64,000 bases of DNA from Erwinia persicina (GCF_014838825.1 NZ_JACYMO010000001.1:186001-250000), one strand, 5' to 3'. Shown: positions 1-9,104, counted from the first letter of the stretch. Notes: a model not told the origin generated them from the letters alone. Translations and numbers: made by a program.

Positions 1-765
1 CATCGCTTCTTTACCGTCAACCGCTGCAGTCAGCTTTGTCAGATTAATCGTCTGATCGCCAATGCGCACACCTTCCGGGCTGAGGTGGGTGTTGGCATCG
101 ACCTTCAGGCCGTTAAGCGTGACCAGAACCGGCATATCCAGCTCATTGCGGGAGGACATCACCAGGCTGTTGATGTCACTGCTGAAGTCGACTTTATTGC
201 CTTCCCCATCCGCGCTGATGTTCAGGGTGCCACCATCGAAGGCAAAACGCTCACCGGATTCGGGTTTGCTGTAATCCGCAGGCAGCAGGGTGATAGCGGA
301 ATCAGTGCTGCCGCCGTAACCAATGCGGGTTTCAGCCTGAATAATGGATTTCCCTTTGGCGATCTCAAACAGCTTCTTCACCGCCTCGGTGTTTTCAAGC
401 TCGGTGTGAACAGAGGCCATGCTCGGGGTCAGATTGAATTTTTTCAACTGAGCCAGGGGGAAAGGGCCGTGGTCAATATTTTCACTGAAGATGATGCTCT
501 GTCCCGGTTTCAGCAGGGAGTTATCTTCCGTTTGTGAGCTTGACTGCAGGACAAAACGCGCATGGCTGCTGAAGATGCCACGCTCGAAGTCCTGATAACT
601 TAATTTCAGACGGCTTTCCGGTGCGCTTTTCTGAATCTGTGCATTAGCCTGTTGAACGACCTGATCCATGTTTTTTTCTAACTGCTTGCCCGTCATCCAG
701 GCACTGGCAGTCCAGACTACGCCAAGAGCAATAACCACACCCACAGCAATCTTTGTTTTTTTCAT
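1..765 (-). CDS. ydgA: YdgA family protein (DUF945), N-terminal part, cut by window edge
   Basis: About 255 N-terminal codons are present; the rest lies beyond the left edge. The protein opens with a lysine-containing start and one hydrophobic segment (about residues 5-23), which looks like an uncleaved signal anchor or signal peptide, followed by a long polar region typical of the YdgA/DUF945 family. E. coli YdgA is about 500 residues. Family members are envelope proteins of unclear biochemical role. The start ATG at 765-763 follows an A/G-rich AAAAGGA. It lies downstream of manA on the same strand, as in E. coli, but a terminator-type hairpin separates the two, so ydgA probably has its own promoter in 766-840. 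Confidence 0.88.
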   Translation of the reverse strand, partial: MKKTKIAVGVVIALGVVWTASAWMTGKQLEKNMDQVVQQANAQIQKSAPESRLKLSYQDFERGIFSSHARFVLQSSSQTEDNSLLKPGQSIIFSENIDHGPFPLAQLKKFNLTPSMASVHTELENTEAVKKLFEIAKGKSIIQAETRIGYGGSTDSAITLLPADYSKPESGERFAFDGGTLNISADGEGNKVDFSSDINSLVMSSRNELDMPVLVTLNGLKVDANTHLSPEGVRIGDQTINLTKLTAAVDGKEAM

Positions 766-838
766 CTGTAATAGCATCCTTTTACTGTTCACAAACACCG
801 GAAACCTGTTCAGGTCCTGCAGGTTGCCTTTTGGCGAT

Positions 839-861
839 AAAAAACGCCTGACGGCGTTTTT
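839..861 (-). terminator. Rho-independent terminator after manA
   Basis: An inverted repeat AAAACGCC/GGCGTTTT with a four-base loop (TGAC) is flanked by A and T runs, so it can work in both directions. On the minus strand it lies between the manA stop and the ydgA start, and it most likely ends the manA transcript. Confidence 0.75.
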
Positions 862-901
862 AATAATTCGTGGATAATATTAGCAATTATGGCCAGCGGC
901 G

Positions 902-2086
902 TCAGCCGCAATTCGGTAGTTCGTTAAATACCCGGGCCACGCGACCGTTTCCGCTCAGCGTGAGCGGCGACTCACGGGCGCTAATAAAGGCTGACTCACC
1001 CGCTTGTAGTGACAGCGACTGCCCGCCACAGTTCAATGTCGCCTGCCCATCGATACAGAAGATAATCGCGGCGCTCTGCTGGCTGACGGTGAGCGGCGGG
1101 GTGTCGAGCGCGTGAATGGAAAAAGAAAAATCCTCCACCGGGATGGGGAAGTGCTGCGTGGCACCCTCCTGCTGCGGCGTGGTCAGTAGCGTACCGGCGG
1201 CGCGGGAGTCAAATCGCAGGTTGGCCAGCAGCTCCGGCACGTCAATGTATTTCGGCGTCAACCCGGCGCGCAGTACATTATCGGAGTTCGCCATCACCTC
1301 GAGCGCCACACCATGCAGGTACGCGTGTGGGGTTTCGGCGAACAGAAACATCGCCTCGGCAGGCTGCAGAGTGATGACATTCAGCAGCAGGGGCGCAAAC
1401 AGACCGCAGTCATCGGGATAGACCCCGGCGATGTCGGCAATCGTCTGCCAGGGCTCGCCGTGCTGGCTGGCGACGGTGGCCTGCAAAATATCCAGCGCCA
1501 GCGACTTCTCTTCCCCCTTCAGCGAGAGCAGGGCAGCAAACAGCGCGGAAAGAGAGGCGGTGTCGGGATGATTCAGAAAATGGGCAATCGCCGGATGCGC
1601 ACCGGCTAACGGCTGCAGCAGTGAGACAATGTCTGACAGAGGGCGAAAACCATTAATCGCTTTAAACGGCGTCAGGGCATAGACCAGTTCGGGTTTATGA
1701 TTGGCATCTTTATAGTTTCGCGTCGCGGCATCCAGCGGAATGCCGGCAGCATTTTCACGCGCATAGCCTGCTTCAGCGGCGGCTTTACTGGGATGTACCT
1801 GGATCGACAGCGGCTGATCGGCGCACAGGACTTTGAATAAAAAGGGCAGCTCGCCAAAGCGACGGGCCACGCTTTCGCCTAACAGACCGGCTTTGTCAGC
1901 ATCAATCAGATCGCGCAGCGCACGCGGCTGGCCATCCACCATCACCTGCGACGAGCTCTTCGGATGCGCTCCCATCCATAATTCAGCCATCGGCTGCTGG
2001 GTCGGATTCGCGATGCCGTACAGCGACGTCAGGGCTGTTTTACTGCCCCAGGCGTACTGTTGCACCGAATTGATTAACTTTTGCAT
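902..2086 (-). CDS. manA: Mannose-6-phosphate isomerase (class I)
   Basis: 394 residues, close to the E. coli enzyme (391). Interconverts mannose-6-phosphate and fructose-6-phosphate in the cytoplasm, linking mannose use and GDP-mannose synthesis to glycolysis. The type I cupin metal-binding motif is visible (QPLSIQVHPSK, with the zinc-ligand Gln and His), followed by the conserved KPELVYAL segment. The ATG at 2086-2084 has a good GGGAGAAAG ribosome site. The gene is divergent from fumC; in E. coli fumA lies in this position, but no fumA is present here. Confidence 0.96.
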   Translation of the reverse strand: MQKLINSVQQYAWGSKTALTSLYGIANPTQQPMAELWMGAHPKSSSQVMVDGQPRALRDLIDADKAGLLGESVARRFGELPFLFKVLCADQPLSIQVHPSKAAAEAGYARENAAGIPLDAATRNYKDANHKPELVYALTPFKAINGFRPLSDIVSLLQPLAGAHPAIAHFLNHPDTASLSALFAALLSLKGEEKSLALDILQATVASQHGEPWQTIADIAGVYPDDCGLFAPLLLNVITLQPAEAMFLFAETPHAYLHGVALEVMANSDNVLRAGLTPKYIDVPELLANLRFDSRAAGTLLTTPQQEGATQHFPIPVEDFSFSIHALDTPPLTVSQQSAAIIFCIDGQATLNCGGQSLSLQAGESAFISARESPLTLSGNGRVARVFNELPNCG

Positions 2087-2281
2087 TCTTTCTCCCTGGC
2101 CATTCAGCGGTTACTGGCAGTATTAAAACAGAAAACTACACTGGAAGAACAATCGGGATGCAATAAACGCGAATGAGTCGCATAATCGTATCCCTCTCTG
2201 TGTCAGACTATTGCCGCGCTTTTGACCGCCGTGTCGGGCTAAAGCGCGACCCTATTATACGTTGTGCCAAAGGAGACAGGA

Positions 2282-3679
2282 ATGGCTGCCAACCGCGTTG
2301 AAAAAGATTCAATGGGACCGATTGATGTCCCTGCCGACAAACTCTGGGGGGCGCAAACGCAGCGTTCGCTGGAACACTTCCGTATCTCCACAGAAAAAAT
2401 GCCGGTTGAGCTGGTGTATGCCCTGGCGCTGACCAAGCGTGCAGCGGCCAAAGTGAACAACGACCTCGGGCTGCTACCTGACGATCGCAGTGGAGCCATT
2501 ATTCAGGCCGCCGATGAAGTGCTGGCCGACAGGCATCCTGGCGAGTTTCCGCTGGCCATCTGGCAGACCGGTTCCGGTACGCAAACCAATATGAACATGA
2601 ACGAGGTGCTGGCCAACCGCGCCAGCGAGATCCTCGGTGGCGAACGCGGTATGTCGCGCCTGGTGCATCCTAACGATGACGTCAATAAAAGCCAGAGTTC
2701 GAATGACGTCTTCCCGACGGCCATGCATGTGGCGGCAGTGGTTGCGGTACAGGAACACCTGATCCCCGAACTGAAAAAACTGCATCAAACGCTGAATGAA
2801 AAGGCAGAGGCGTTTAAAGACATCGTGAAAATTGGCCGTACCCACCTGCAGGATGCCACGCCGCTAACCCTGGGCCAGGAGATCTCCGGCTGGGTAGCGA
2901 TGCTTAACCACAATCTTAAGCACATCGAGCAGAGCATTCCCCACGTCGCTGAACTGGCGCTGGGCGGCACCGCTGTGGGTACCGGACTGAATACGCACCC
3001 GGAATATGCCGTCCGCGTGGCAAAAGAGCTGGCTGAACTGACGAAACAGCCGTTTGTCACCGCGCCAAACAAATTTGAAGCCCTGGCGACCTGCGATGCG
3101 CTGGTACACGCCCACGGGGCGCTGAAAGGCCTGGCAGCCTCGTTGATGAAAATCGCCAACGACGTACGCTGGCTGTCTTCCGGCCCGCGCTGCGGCATCG
3201 GCGAGATCGCCATTCCGGAAAACGAGCCGGGCAGCTCGATCATGCCGGGTAAAGTCAACCCGACCCAGTGTGAAGCCATGACCATGCTTTGCTGCCAGGT
3301 GATGGGTAACGATGTGGCGGTGAACATCGGTGGGGCATCCGGTAACTTCGAGCTCAACGTCTACCGCCCGATGGTGATCCATAACTTCCTGCAGTCGGTG
3401 CGTCTGCTGGCCGACGGGATGGACAGCTTTAACCACCACTGTGCCATCGGCATTGAGCCAAATCGTGACCGCATCAGCCAGCTGCTGAACGAGTCCCTGA
3501 TGCTGGTAACGGCGCTGAACACCCATATCGGCTACGATAAAGCGGCAGAAATAGCCAAGAAAGCGCATAAAGAAGGGCTGACGCTGAAAGCATCGGCGCT
3601 GAAGCTCGGTTATCTGACGGAAGAAGAGTTTGATGCCTGGGTGCGTCCGGAAGCGATGGTCGGCAGCATGAAGGTGTAA
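2282..3679 (+). CDS. fumC: Class II fumarate hydratase
   Basis: 465 residues (E. coli 467). Oxygen-stable, iron-free fumarase that hydrates fumarate to malate in the TCA cycle. The superfamily signature [11 protein letters not shown] lies near residues 317-327, and the [14 protein letters not shown] substrate segment is intact. I start at ATG 2282 because it follows AAAGGAG at the proper distance and matches the E. coli N-terminus ([12 protein letters not shown]). A GTG at 2264 is in frame but carries the ribosome site inside the coding region. The gene stands alone, with its own terminator at 3703-3740. Confidence 0.97.
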   Translation: MAANRVEKDSMGPIDVPADKLWGAQTQRSLEHFRISTEKMPVELVYALALTKRAAAKVNNDLGLLPDDRSGAIIQAADEVLADRHPGEFPLAIWQTGSGTQTNMNMNEVLANRASEILGGERGMSRLVHPNDDVNKSQSSNDVFPTAMHVAAVVAVQEHLIPELKKLHQTLNEKAEAFKDIVKIGRTHLQDATPLTLGQEISGWVAMLNHNLKHIEQSIPHVAELALGGTAVGTGLNTHPEYAVRVAKELAELTKQPFVTAPNKFEALATCDALVHAHGALKGLAASLMKIANDVRWLSSGPRCGIGEIAIPENEPGSSIMPGKVNPTQCEAMTMLCCQVMGNDVAVNIGGASGNFELNVYRPMVIHNFLQSVRLLADGMDSFNHHCAIGIEPNRDRISQLLNESLMLVTALNTHIGYDKAAEIAKKAHKEGLTLKASALKLGYLTEEEFDAWVRPEAMVGSMKV

Positions 3680-3702
3680 CGCCGGATACCCTCTCTGGCC
3701 AG

Positions 3703-3740
3703 GCGGGACGACCGGCTTATCGGTCGTCCCGCTTTTTTTT
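3703..3740 (+). terminator. Strong intrinsic terminator after fumC
   Basis: A perfect 12-bp stem (GCGGGACGACCG / CGGTCGTCCCGC) with a GCTTAT loop is followed by eight T residues on the plus strand. It ends 3 bases before the tus stop codon on the opposite strand. Confidence 0.93.
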
Positions 3741-3743
3741 ATG

Positions 3744-4673
3744 TTAAACCAGCCGATCGGTATACAGATGCAGGCGCGGGATCAGCAAAAATAACGGCTG
3801 GGCATCGGGTTTGTAGCGGTGCGTCACCCTGGCGGCATCGTAATTTAACAGTTCCCCCAGCGCCGGCACGCTATTGGCGTCCGGGCACAGCACCAGCAGG
3901 GGAGAAGGGCAGGCCAGCTGGGTCTGTTTCCTGTCCTGGCTGTTCCACACCCGCGCAATCGGCTGAACCTTCACCGGACGTTTGATCTTCAGCGCCGCCC
4001 CGGCGGGCAGCGATTTCACCGCGTCTATTTCATCAGCGATGCGTTCTGCCCACTGTTCGCGCGTCCACGGGGCAACGGCCCGGCCGGCCTTCAGGCTTTT
4101 TTGCAGCGTTGCCAGCATCTCGTCGCGGCTGACATTCTTGATGATATGTTTGTTGGCCCAGCCAAAGCGCACGGAGTCCGGCGCATCCAGCAGAGTCAGT
4201 GAGCGGTAGGCATTCAGCGTGATCAGCCCGCGCAGATGGCGGTGGACAAACTCAAAACGCTCCTCGGCGGGCAGGCCAGACTCTACCGTGATGATCTGTT
4301 CCAGCCGCTGTTTTAGCTGATTAATCGTCGCCACCTGCTGGTGCAGCAGGGCAGCCTGCGCGCCATCGGCCTCAAGGCAGACGGCACCAGGCAGGCGTAC
4401 AGCGGCTTTAGTACTCAGTTTCTCCGACTGATGTTGCATAAAAAGACGGCCGTAATGGGTCAGGGTGCGTTCAAGCGCCTTTGTACCGGTCAGCTGTGTC
4501 ACGGCCACTTGGGTTAGTGGGTCGTGCTCTTTTCCTTTCTCCACCCCCGGCAGTTCAAACACCCGGGCGGCCAGCAGACGCAGGGCTAGGATCTGCTGCT
4601 GCAGCACCGCCAGTTCCTGCTCCAGCTGACTGACACAGTGATGAAGTTGATCAACGGCATCGTAACGTGTCAT
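3744..4673 (-). CDS. tus: DNA replication terminus site-binding protein Tus
   Basis: 309 residues, matching E. coli Tus (309) along its length. Stretches such as RFGWANKHIIKN, VAPWTREQW and LKIKRPVKVQPIARVW, which form the DNA-binding core in E. coli Tus, are almost unchanged. Tus binds Ter sites as a monomer and stops DnaB helicase from one direction only. The ATG at 4673-4671 has a GGAGG ribosome site (4678-4682) that overlaps the Ter element. Tus is followed by fumC as in E. coli, but rstAB, its other E. coli neighbour, lies about 30 kb away here. Confidence 0.97.
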   Translation of the reverse strand: MTRYDAVDQLHHCVSQLEQELAVLQQQILALRLLAARVFELPGVEKGKEHDPLTQVAVTQLTGTKALERTLTHYGRLFMQHQSEKLSTKAAVRLPGAVCLEADGAQAALLHQQVATINQLKQRLEQIITVESGLPAEERFEFVHRHLRGLITLNAYRSLTLLDAPDSVRFGWANKHIIKNVSRDEMLATLQKSLKAGRAVAPWTREQWAERIADEIDAVKSLPAGAALKIKRPVKVQPIARVWNSQDRKQTQLACPSPLLVLCPDANSVPALGELLNYDAARVTHRYKPDAQPLFLLIPRLHLYTDRLV

Positions 4674-4680
4674 CAGACCT

Positions 4681-4703
4681 CCATTAGTTACAACATACTA
4701 ATG
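4681..4703 (-). other. Ter replication-arrest site overlapping the tus promoter
   Basis: On the minus strand the 23-bp element contains AGTATGTTGTAACTA, identical to the core of E. coli TerB; only the outer positions differ. The invariant G at position 6 (pairing with the C at 4698, the base flipped in the Tus lock) is kept. By the known polarity the blocking face is on the high-coordinate side, so forks moving leftward would be stopped and rightward forks would pass. A TATAGT -10 box (4704-4709) sits next to it, so the transcript start and ribosome site fall in or beside the Tus-bound DNA, as in the autoregulated E. coli tus gene. Confidence 0.93.
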
Positions 4704-4709
4704 ACTATA
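4704..4709 (-). promoter_or_regulatory. -10 element of the tus promoter
   Basis: TATAGT on the minus strand, directly upstream of the Ter core. Transcription would start near 4697, inside the Ter site, so Tus binding should block it. No good -35 element is visible. Confidence 0.6.
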
Positions 4710-4725
4710 GCAGGAGAAACCGGAG

Positions 4726-5064
4726 ATGAACATCAGCAAACGCGTTTTTTGCGTCCGCAGCGAAAAAGGGCGGTACTGCACTCGTCAGGTTGCCGGGAAA
4801 CAGCAGGGCGTCCCCCGGACACTACCTGCTAAGACTGTGCGGCTGTCAGACCGTCAGGATCACGCTGCCCGTCGTGTGGCCGGCTTCAAGACTGGCATGG
4901 GCCCGTCCTGCTTCCATCAGGGGAAACTCAGCGCCGACAGGGTTGATCAGTCCGTTTTGCAGGGCGGCCATCAGGTCTGCCGCTCCCCGTTGGTACAGCA
5001 CAGCATCGTCAGCGTAGGCTATCGAGCTCGGGCGCATCAGGGCGATGGAGCGGCTGAAGCCTAA
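4726..5064 (+). CDS. Doubtful ORF upstream of tus, antisense to the oxidoreductase gene
   Basis: A 112-codon ORF with a plausible ribosome site (AGGAG at 4712-4716). The first 40 codons (to 4845) lie in otherwise empty DNA and give a basic peptide (MNISKRVFCVRSEKGRYCTR...). The rest runs antisense through the C-terminal part of the quinone oxidoreductase gene. I recognise no family. It may be a remnant of a small gene truncated by a rearrangement, or chance. Confidence 0.2.
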   Translation: MNISKRVFCVRSEKGRYCTRQVAGKQQGVPRTLPAKTVRLSDRQDHAARRVAGFKTGMGPSCFHQGKLSADRVDQSVLQGGHQVCRSPLVQHSIVSVGYRARAHQGDGAAEA

Positions 5065-5820
5065 ATCCTCAACCGGTACCGGAGGGATGGGGCCCGCCGG
5101 CTGGCCCATACTGGCCACCATACCGAACGGGCGCACGACGCCGAGCGTCGCGGAGAGCATACTCCCGCCGATACCGTCTACAGCAAAGTGTACGCCGGAG
5201 CCCCCGGTAATTTCAGCCACCTGACTGACCCAGTCGGGGTCCGTATGCAGCAGCACACTGACCGCCCCGGCGGCTGATACGTGCGCGGCTCTGGCAGGCG
5301 TACTGGTGGTACCGATGACCCGTGCGCCTTTAAGGGTTGCCCAGCGTGTGACCAACTGACCCAGCCCCCCGGCAGCGGCATGAACCAGAAGCCACTCGCC
5401 CGGCTGTACGTGCCAGACTTTATGCAGCAACATATGCGCCGTCAGGCCACGCAGCATTGAACTTCCGGCGGTACGCATATCTATTCCCTCGGGGATCTTT
5501 ATCAGCCGCGCGGCAGGAATGTTTCTGCACTCGCAGTATGCACCCAAAGGGTTACCGGTATAGGCAACGCGATCGCCGGGGGAAAACCCCTCAACGTGAC
5601 ACCCGCGGGCAACGACCACGCCAGCCCCCTCAAAACCGGGTATCGCAGGAGAGGACGGCAGGGGATAAAGGCCGGAGCGGTAATAAATATCGACAAAATT
5701 AACGCCAATAACGGCGTGGCGGATCTGGACTTCATCCGGGCCCGGTTCTCCCGGATACACCTCAATCGGTTTTAACACCTCCGGGCCTCCCGGCTGACTG
5801 ATGCTGATCGCGATGGGCAT
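4846..5820 (-). CDS. Zinc-independent quinone oxidoreductase (Qor-like, MDR superfamily)
   Basis: 324 residues. N-terminal GroES-like fold, then an NADPH-binding Rossmann domain with the AAAGGLGQL motif, as in E. coli Qor. The zinc-ligand pattern of alcohol dehydrogenases is absent. Expected to reduce quinones or activated alkenals with NADPH in the cytoplasm. I choose the ATG at 5820-5818 (MPIAISIS) because GAGGAGA stands five bases upstream; a longer in-frame start at 5871 has no ribosome site. It is divergent from a LysR gene, its likely regulator. Confidence 0.85.
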   Translation of the reverse strand: MPIAISISQPGGPEVLKPIEVYPGEPGPDEVQIRHAVIGVNFVDIYYRSGLYPLPSSPAIPGFEGAGVVVARGCHVEGFSPGDRVAYTGNPLGAYCECRNIPAARLIKIPEGIDMRTAGSSMLRGLTAHMLLHKVWHVQPGEWLLVHAAAGGLGQLVTRWATLKGARVIGTTSTPARAAHVSAAGAVSVLLHTDPDWVSQVAEITGGSGVHFAVDGIGGSMLSATLGVVRPFGMVASMGQPAGPIPPVPVEDLGFSRSIALMRPSSIAYADDAVLYQRGAADLMAALQNGLINPVGAEFPLMEAGRAHASLEAGHTTGSVILTV

Positions 5821-5883
5821 CTTCTTCTCCTCAGGGTTTAAGTAGTAGGGGAAGTTTATAACTGTCTGCAACGGGAAAATACG

Positions 5884-5904
5884 CGTATAAAATACCGATA
5901 TACG
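5884..5904. promoter_or_regulatory. Inverted repeat in the oxidoreductase/LysR divergent promoter
   Basis: CGTATA and TATACG are separated by nine bases in the 109-bp gap between the divergent start codons. An imperfect dyad of this size is what LysR regulators bind. Assignment to the neighbouring regulator is inference. Confidence 0.4.
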
Positions 5905-5929
5905 TGAATTTTTGCATATGAGGTAGGGG

Positions 5930-6796
5930 ATGGACTGGCAGGATTTGGCGTATTTTCTCGCCCTGGTGCGTCATGGCTCGATGTCGGCAGCGGCCAAAGC
6001 GCTGAAGGTCGATCACGCCACAGTGAGCCGGCGCATTGCTTCACTGGAAAGCGCCCTCGGCCTGCGGCTGACGGAAAGGCTGCCGCGGCGTACCACCCTG
6101 ACCACACACGGCGAGATGATCGCGGCGGTTGCCGGAGACATGGGCAGGATTGCCGACCGCATTAAGCTGCAGGCCCAGTCTCTGGCGGCTACGACAAACA
6201 CGGTGGTCAGGGTCAGCGCGTCACCCGCCGTCGCCGCACGGCTGATCGCCCCGGCAATGGGCCGCTTTTCGCATCAGCATCCGGGAGTAACGCTCTCGCT
6301 GTCCGGCATGTCCGGGCACGCACTGCTGGATAAGGGCGAAGCCGACATTGCCGTGCGTCTGACCCGCCCGGACGACCCTGACCTGCTCATCAGGCGCATC
6401 GGCACGATGCGCTTTGGACTGTATGCGTCGCCCGCGTTCAGCGCCCTCTCACCGGACCGCTGGACGTTTATCGCCTATGAAGATCGGCTCGATTATGTCA
6501 CTCAGCAACAATGGCTGAACACTCTGCTGGCGGGACGCGCCGTGGTGTTCCGTGCCAGCGATCTGATGGCGCAGCAGCAGGCTGCCCGCACCGGGCTGGG
6601 AGCCGTAGTGCTGCCCTGCTTTATGGGCGAGGCGGATACTGCGCTGGTTTCCCTGCCGGTCGCAACCCCGCCTCCGGTCAGGGATATCTGGCTGGCGGCT
6701 TACCCGGAACTGAAGCGCTTACCGGCGGCGATCCGGGTGATGGATTTTTTAGCGGAGATTGTCGGGAGCGCCTGTCCTCCCGACCGGCGACGGTGA
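5930..6796 (+). CDS. LysR-family transcriptional regulator
   Basis: 288 residues. Starts MDWQDLAYFLALVRHGSMSAAAKAL, the standard LysR winged helix-turn-helix (about residues 1-60) of the CrgA-like group, followed by the effector-binding domain. GAGGTAGGGG precedes the ATG. Divergent from the quinone oxidoreductase and therefore probably controls it. The 3' end is convergent with ynfM, 6 bases apart. Confidence 0.85.
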   Translation: MDWQDLAYFLALVRHGSMSAAAKALKVDHATVSRRIASLESALGLRLTERLPRRTTLTTHGEMIAAVAGDMGRIADRIKLQAQSLAATTNTVVRVSASPAVAARLIAPAMGRFSHQHPGVTLSLSGMSGHALLDKGEADIAVRLTRPDDPDLLIRRIGTMRFGLYASPAFSALSPDRWTFIAYEDRLDYVTQQQWLNTLLAGRAVVFRASDLMAQQQAARTGLGAVVLPCFMGEADTALVSLPVATPPPVRDIWLAAYPELKRLPAAIRVMDFLAEIVGSACPPDRRR

Positions 6797-6802
6797 ACCG
6801 TA

Positions 6803-8071
6803 TCAGAGTTTTTTACCCCGCAGGCGGGCGCCCGCCAGCAGCGCCAGTATCAGCAGGGCGGAGATAAAGGCGGTAATGCCGTGCCAGCCAAAGTGATGCC
6901 AGAATACGCCGCCAAGCGTTCCTGCCACGCTGGAACCCAGATAATAGCTGAACAGATACAATGAAGAGGCCTGTCCTTTGGCGCGCCGTGCGCGCGCGCC
7001 GATCCAGCCGCTGGCCACGGCATGCGCCGCGAAAAATCCAGCGGTAAACAGCATCATGCCCGGCAGGATCAGCCAGAGACTCGTCGCCAGCGTCACCAGC
7101 AGTCCGGTGAGCATCAGCGCGGTTGAAAACAGCAGGACCGCAGCGCGGCCATATTTTGCCGTCATTGCGCCGGCCTTGGGTGAGCTCCATGACCCGGTCA
7201 GGTAGACCACCGACAGCAGCCCGACGACCGCCTGGTTCATTGAATAGGGCGGTGAAAGCAGCCGGTAGCCAATATAGTTAAACAGCGTGACAAAAGCTCC
7301 CATCAGCAGGAAACCTTCGGCAAACAGCAGCGGTAATCCGCTGTCACGCCAGTGCAGGCGAAAGTTGATCAGCAGGCTGCGGGGCCTGAGCGAGGCCGCG
7401 CGAAAATGGCGGGAGGGCGGCAGGATTTTCCAGAACATCAGTGCGGAGGCCAGCGCGCAGCAGCCGATCGCCATCACAGCCACCCGCCAGCTGGTAAAAT
7501 CGGTGATCACCCCGCTGAGTAATCGACCGCTCATGCCGCCAATGGAGTTCCCGCTGATGTACAGGCCCATGGAAAACGCCACCACGCTTGGGTGGATTTC
7601 TTCGCTCAGATAGGTCATGCCCACAGCGGCCACGCCGCTTAGGGAGAGTCCGATCAGCGCGCGTATCATCAGTATGCCGTGCCAGCTGGTCATGGTGGCA
7701 GAAAGCAGGGTGAAAATCGCCGCCAGCATCAGGGCGGTGACCATCACCGACTTACGTCCGACCGCATCGGATAACGGGCCGGTGATCAGCAGGCCCAGTG
7801 CCAGCATCCCCGTAGAAACCGACAGGGAAATACTGCTGGCCGCCGGGGAGACGCCAAACTCCTGCGACAGCACGGGAAGGATCGGCTGTACGCAGTAAAG
7901 CAGGGCGAAGGTCGCCAGACCGGCGGAGAACAGCGCCAGCGTGACGCGCATAAACTGAGGGGTTCCGCGTTTTATCAAAATATTCTTATCCGCGGCTGGC
8001 TGGCCGGAGAGGGCGGGAGTGGCCCGGTCAGCAGAAGCGGGCGGTCTGACGGCAGGCGATGAGCGGTTCAC
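6803..8071 (-). CDS. ynfM: MFS inner-membrane transporter YnfM
   Basis: 422 residues with 12 predicted membrane segments. The region from IKRGTPQFMRVTLALFSAGLATFALLYC-type sequence onward is nearly identical to E. coli YnfM (417), including the GPLSDAVGRKSVM loop-2/3 motif of MFS drug exporters. Substrate unknown; members are treated as arabinose- or drug-efflux-like. Starts with GTG (8071-8069) after AAGGAACC. Divergent from ynfL, as in E. coli. Confidence 0.92.
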   Translation of the reverse strand: MNRSSPAVRPPASADRATPALSGQPAADKNILIKRGTPQFMRVTLALFSAGLATFALLYCVQPILPVLSQEFGVSPAASSISLSVSTGMLALGLLITGPLSDAVGRKSVMVTALMLAAIFTLLSATMTSWHGILMIRALIGLSLSGVAAVGMTYLSEEIHPSVVAFSMGLYISGNSIGGMSGRLLSGVITDFTSWRVAVMAIGCCALASALMFWKILPPSRHFRAASLRPRSLLINFRLHWRDSGLPLLFAEGFLLMGAFVTLFNYIGYRLLSPPYSMNQAVVGLLSVVYLTGSWSSPKAGAMTAKYGRAAVLLFSTALMLTGLLVTLATSLWLILPGMMLFTAGFFAAHAVASGWIGARARRAKGQASSLYLFSYYLGSSVAGTLGGVFWHHFGWHGITAFISALLILALLAGARLRGKKL

Positions 8072-8124
8072 AACGGTTCCTTAGCAAGTTCATGGGGGGA
8101 TGACGTTGTAAAGGGTAAGAAACT

Positions 8125-8156
8125 GAGATTATGATGTCTAATATATTAATAATCTC
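8125..8156. promoter_or_regulatory. Dyad operator candidate between ynfM and ynfL
   Basis: Exact inverted repeat GAGATTAT ... ATAATCTC with a 16-base AT-rich spacer, centred in the ynfM-ynfL gap. Fits a LysR-type recognition site for YnfL; assignment is inference from position. Confidence 0.5.
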
Positions 8157-8174
8157 GAATGATATGTTAAACCT

Positions 8175-9074
8175 ATGAATATAGAGCTGCGCCATCTGCG
8201 CTATTTTGTCGCCGTGGCGGAAGAACTGCATTTCGGCCGGGCTGCCCAGCGGCTGAATATTTCGCAGCCTCCGCTCAGTCAGCAAATCCAGATTCTGGAA
8301 AAGGAAACTGGCGCTCGCCTGCTGGCCCGAACCAACCGCAGCGTGCAGCTGACGGCCGCCGGGAAGCAGTTTCTGCAGGATGCCCGTCAGATCCTGCAGC
8401 AGGTCGAACAGGCCGCCGATAAAGCCTCCCGGCTGCATCGCGGAGATGAAGGGGAGCTGCGTATTGGTTTCACCTCCTCGGCCCCCTTTATTACCGTGGT
8501 CTCCGATGCGTTATTCACCTTTCGCCAGCGCTTCCCTGCGGTGCATATCCAGATGCAGGAGATCAACACCCGCCAGCAGCTGGCCCCGCTCAGCGAAGGA
8601 CGCCTTGACCTGGGCGTTATGCGCAACACGCTGCTGCCGGAAAGCCTCGATCATCAGCTGCTGCTGCGCGAGCCGATGTTCGCGCTGGTTCACCGCGCCC
8701 ACCGTCTTGCCGGCAGGCCGCGTATTGCACTGAGCGAGCTGGCGCAGGAACCGTTTGTCTTTTTTGACCCGCAGGTGGGGACCGCGCTGTATGGCGAAAT
8801 TCTCGACCTGCTGGGGCGTTACCAAATCCAGCCCGACATTGCTCAGGAAGTGGGCGAAGCGATGACCATTATTGGCCTGGTGTCTACCGGACTCGGCGTC
8901 TCTATTCTTCCCGCTTCGTTTCGCCGCGTGCGGCTGAGTGACGTGGTGTGGATACCCCTGACCGAGCAGGATGCGCAATCGGAAGTGTGGCTGGTGTGGT
9001 CCCGGCAGCGGGAGATGCCGGCGGTGGTCGCCTCCATGATGAAACTCTTGCTGCCGTTACCGCAGCATAAATAG
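8175..9074 (+). CDS. ynfL: LysR-family regulator YnfL
   Basis: 299 residues, near-identical in its first 60 residues to E. coli YnfL (MNIELRHLRYFVAVAEELHFGRAA) and collinear throughout, including EVGEAMTIIGLVS near the C-terminal domain. N-terminal winged HTH plus periplasmic-binding-like effector domain. The adjacent dyad at 8125-8156 and divergent ynfM make control of ynfM likely. No strong ribosome site is seen before the ATG. Confidence 0.92.
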   Translation: MNIELRHLRYFVAVAEELHFGRAAQRLNISQPPLSQQIQILEKETGARLLARTNRSVQLTAAGKQFLQDARQILQQVEQAADKASRLHRGDEGELRIGFTSSAPFITVVSDALFTFRQRFPAVHIQMQEINTRQQLAPLSEGRLDLGVMRNTLLPESLDHQLLLREPMFALVHRAHRLAGRPRIALSELAQEPFVFFDPQVGTALYGEILDLLGRYQIQPDIAQEVGEAMTIIGLVSTGLGVSILPASFRRVRLSDVVWIPLTEQDAQSEVWLVWSRQREMPAVVASMMKLLLPLPQHK

Positions 9075-9104
9075 CGGAAAACATGAGCAGGTGAAGGTGG
9101 TTTA

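Noticed and set aside
2864..3568. Long minus-strand ORFs across fumC
   Set aside because: Antisense shadows of a highly conserved gene; typical of high-GC DNA.
8101..8175. Possible dif-like AT-rich palindrome
   Set aside because: The 28-bp dif consensus is not matched; the repeat fits a LysR operator better.
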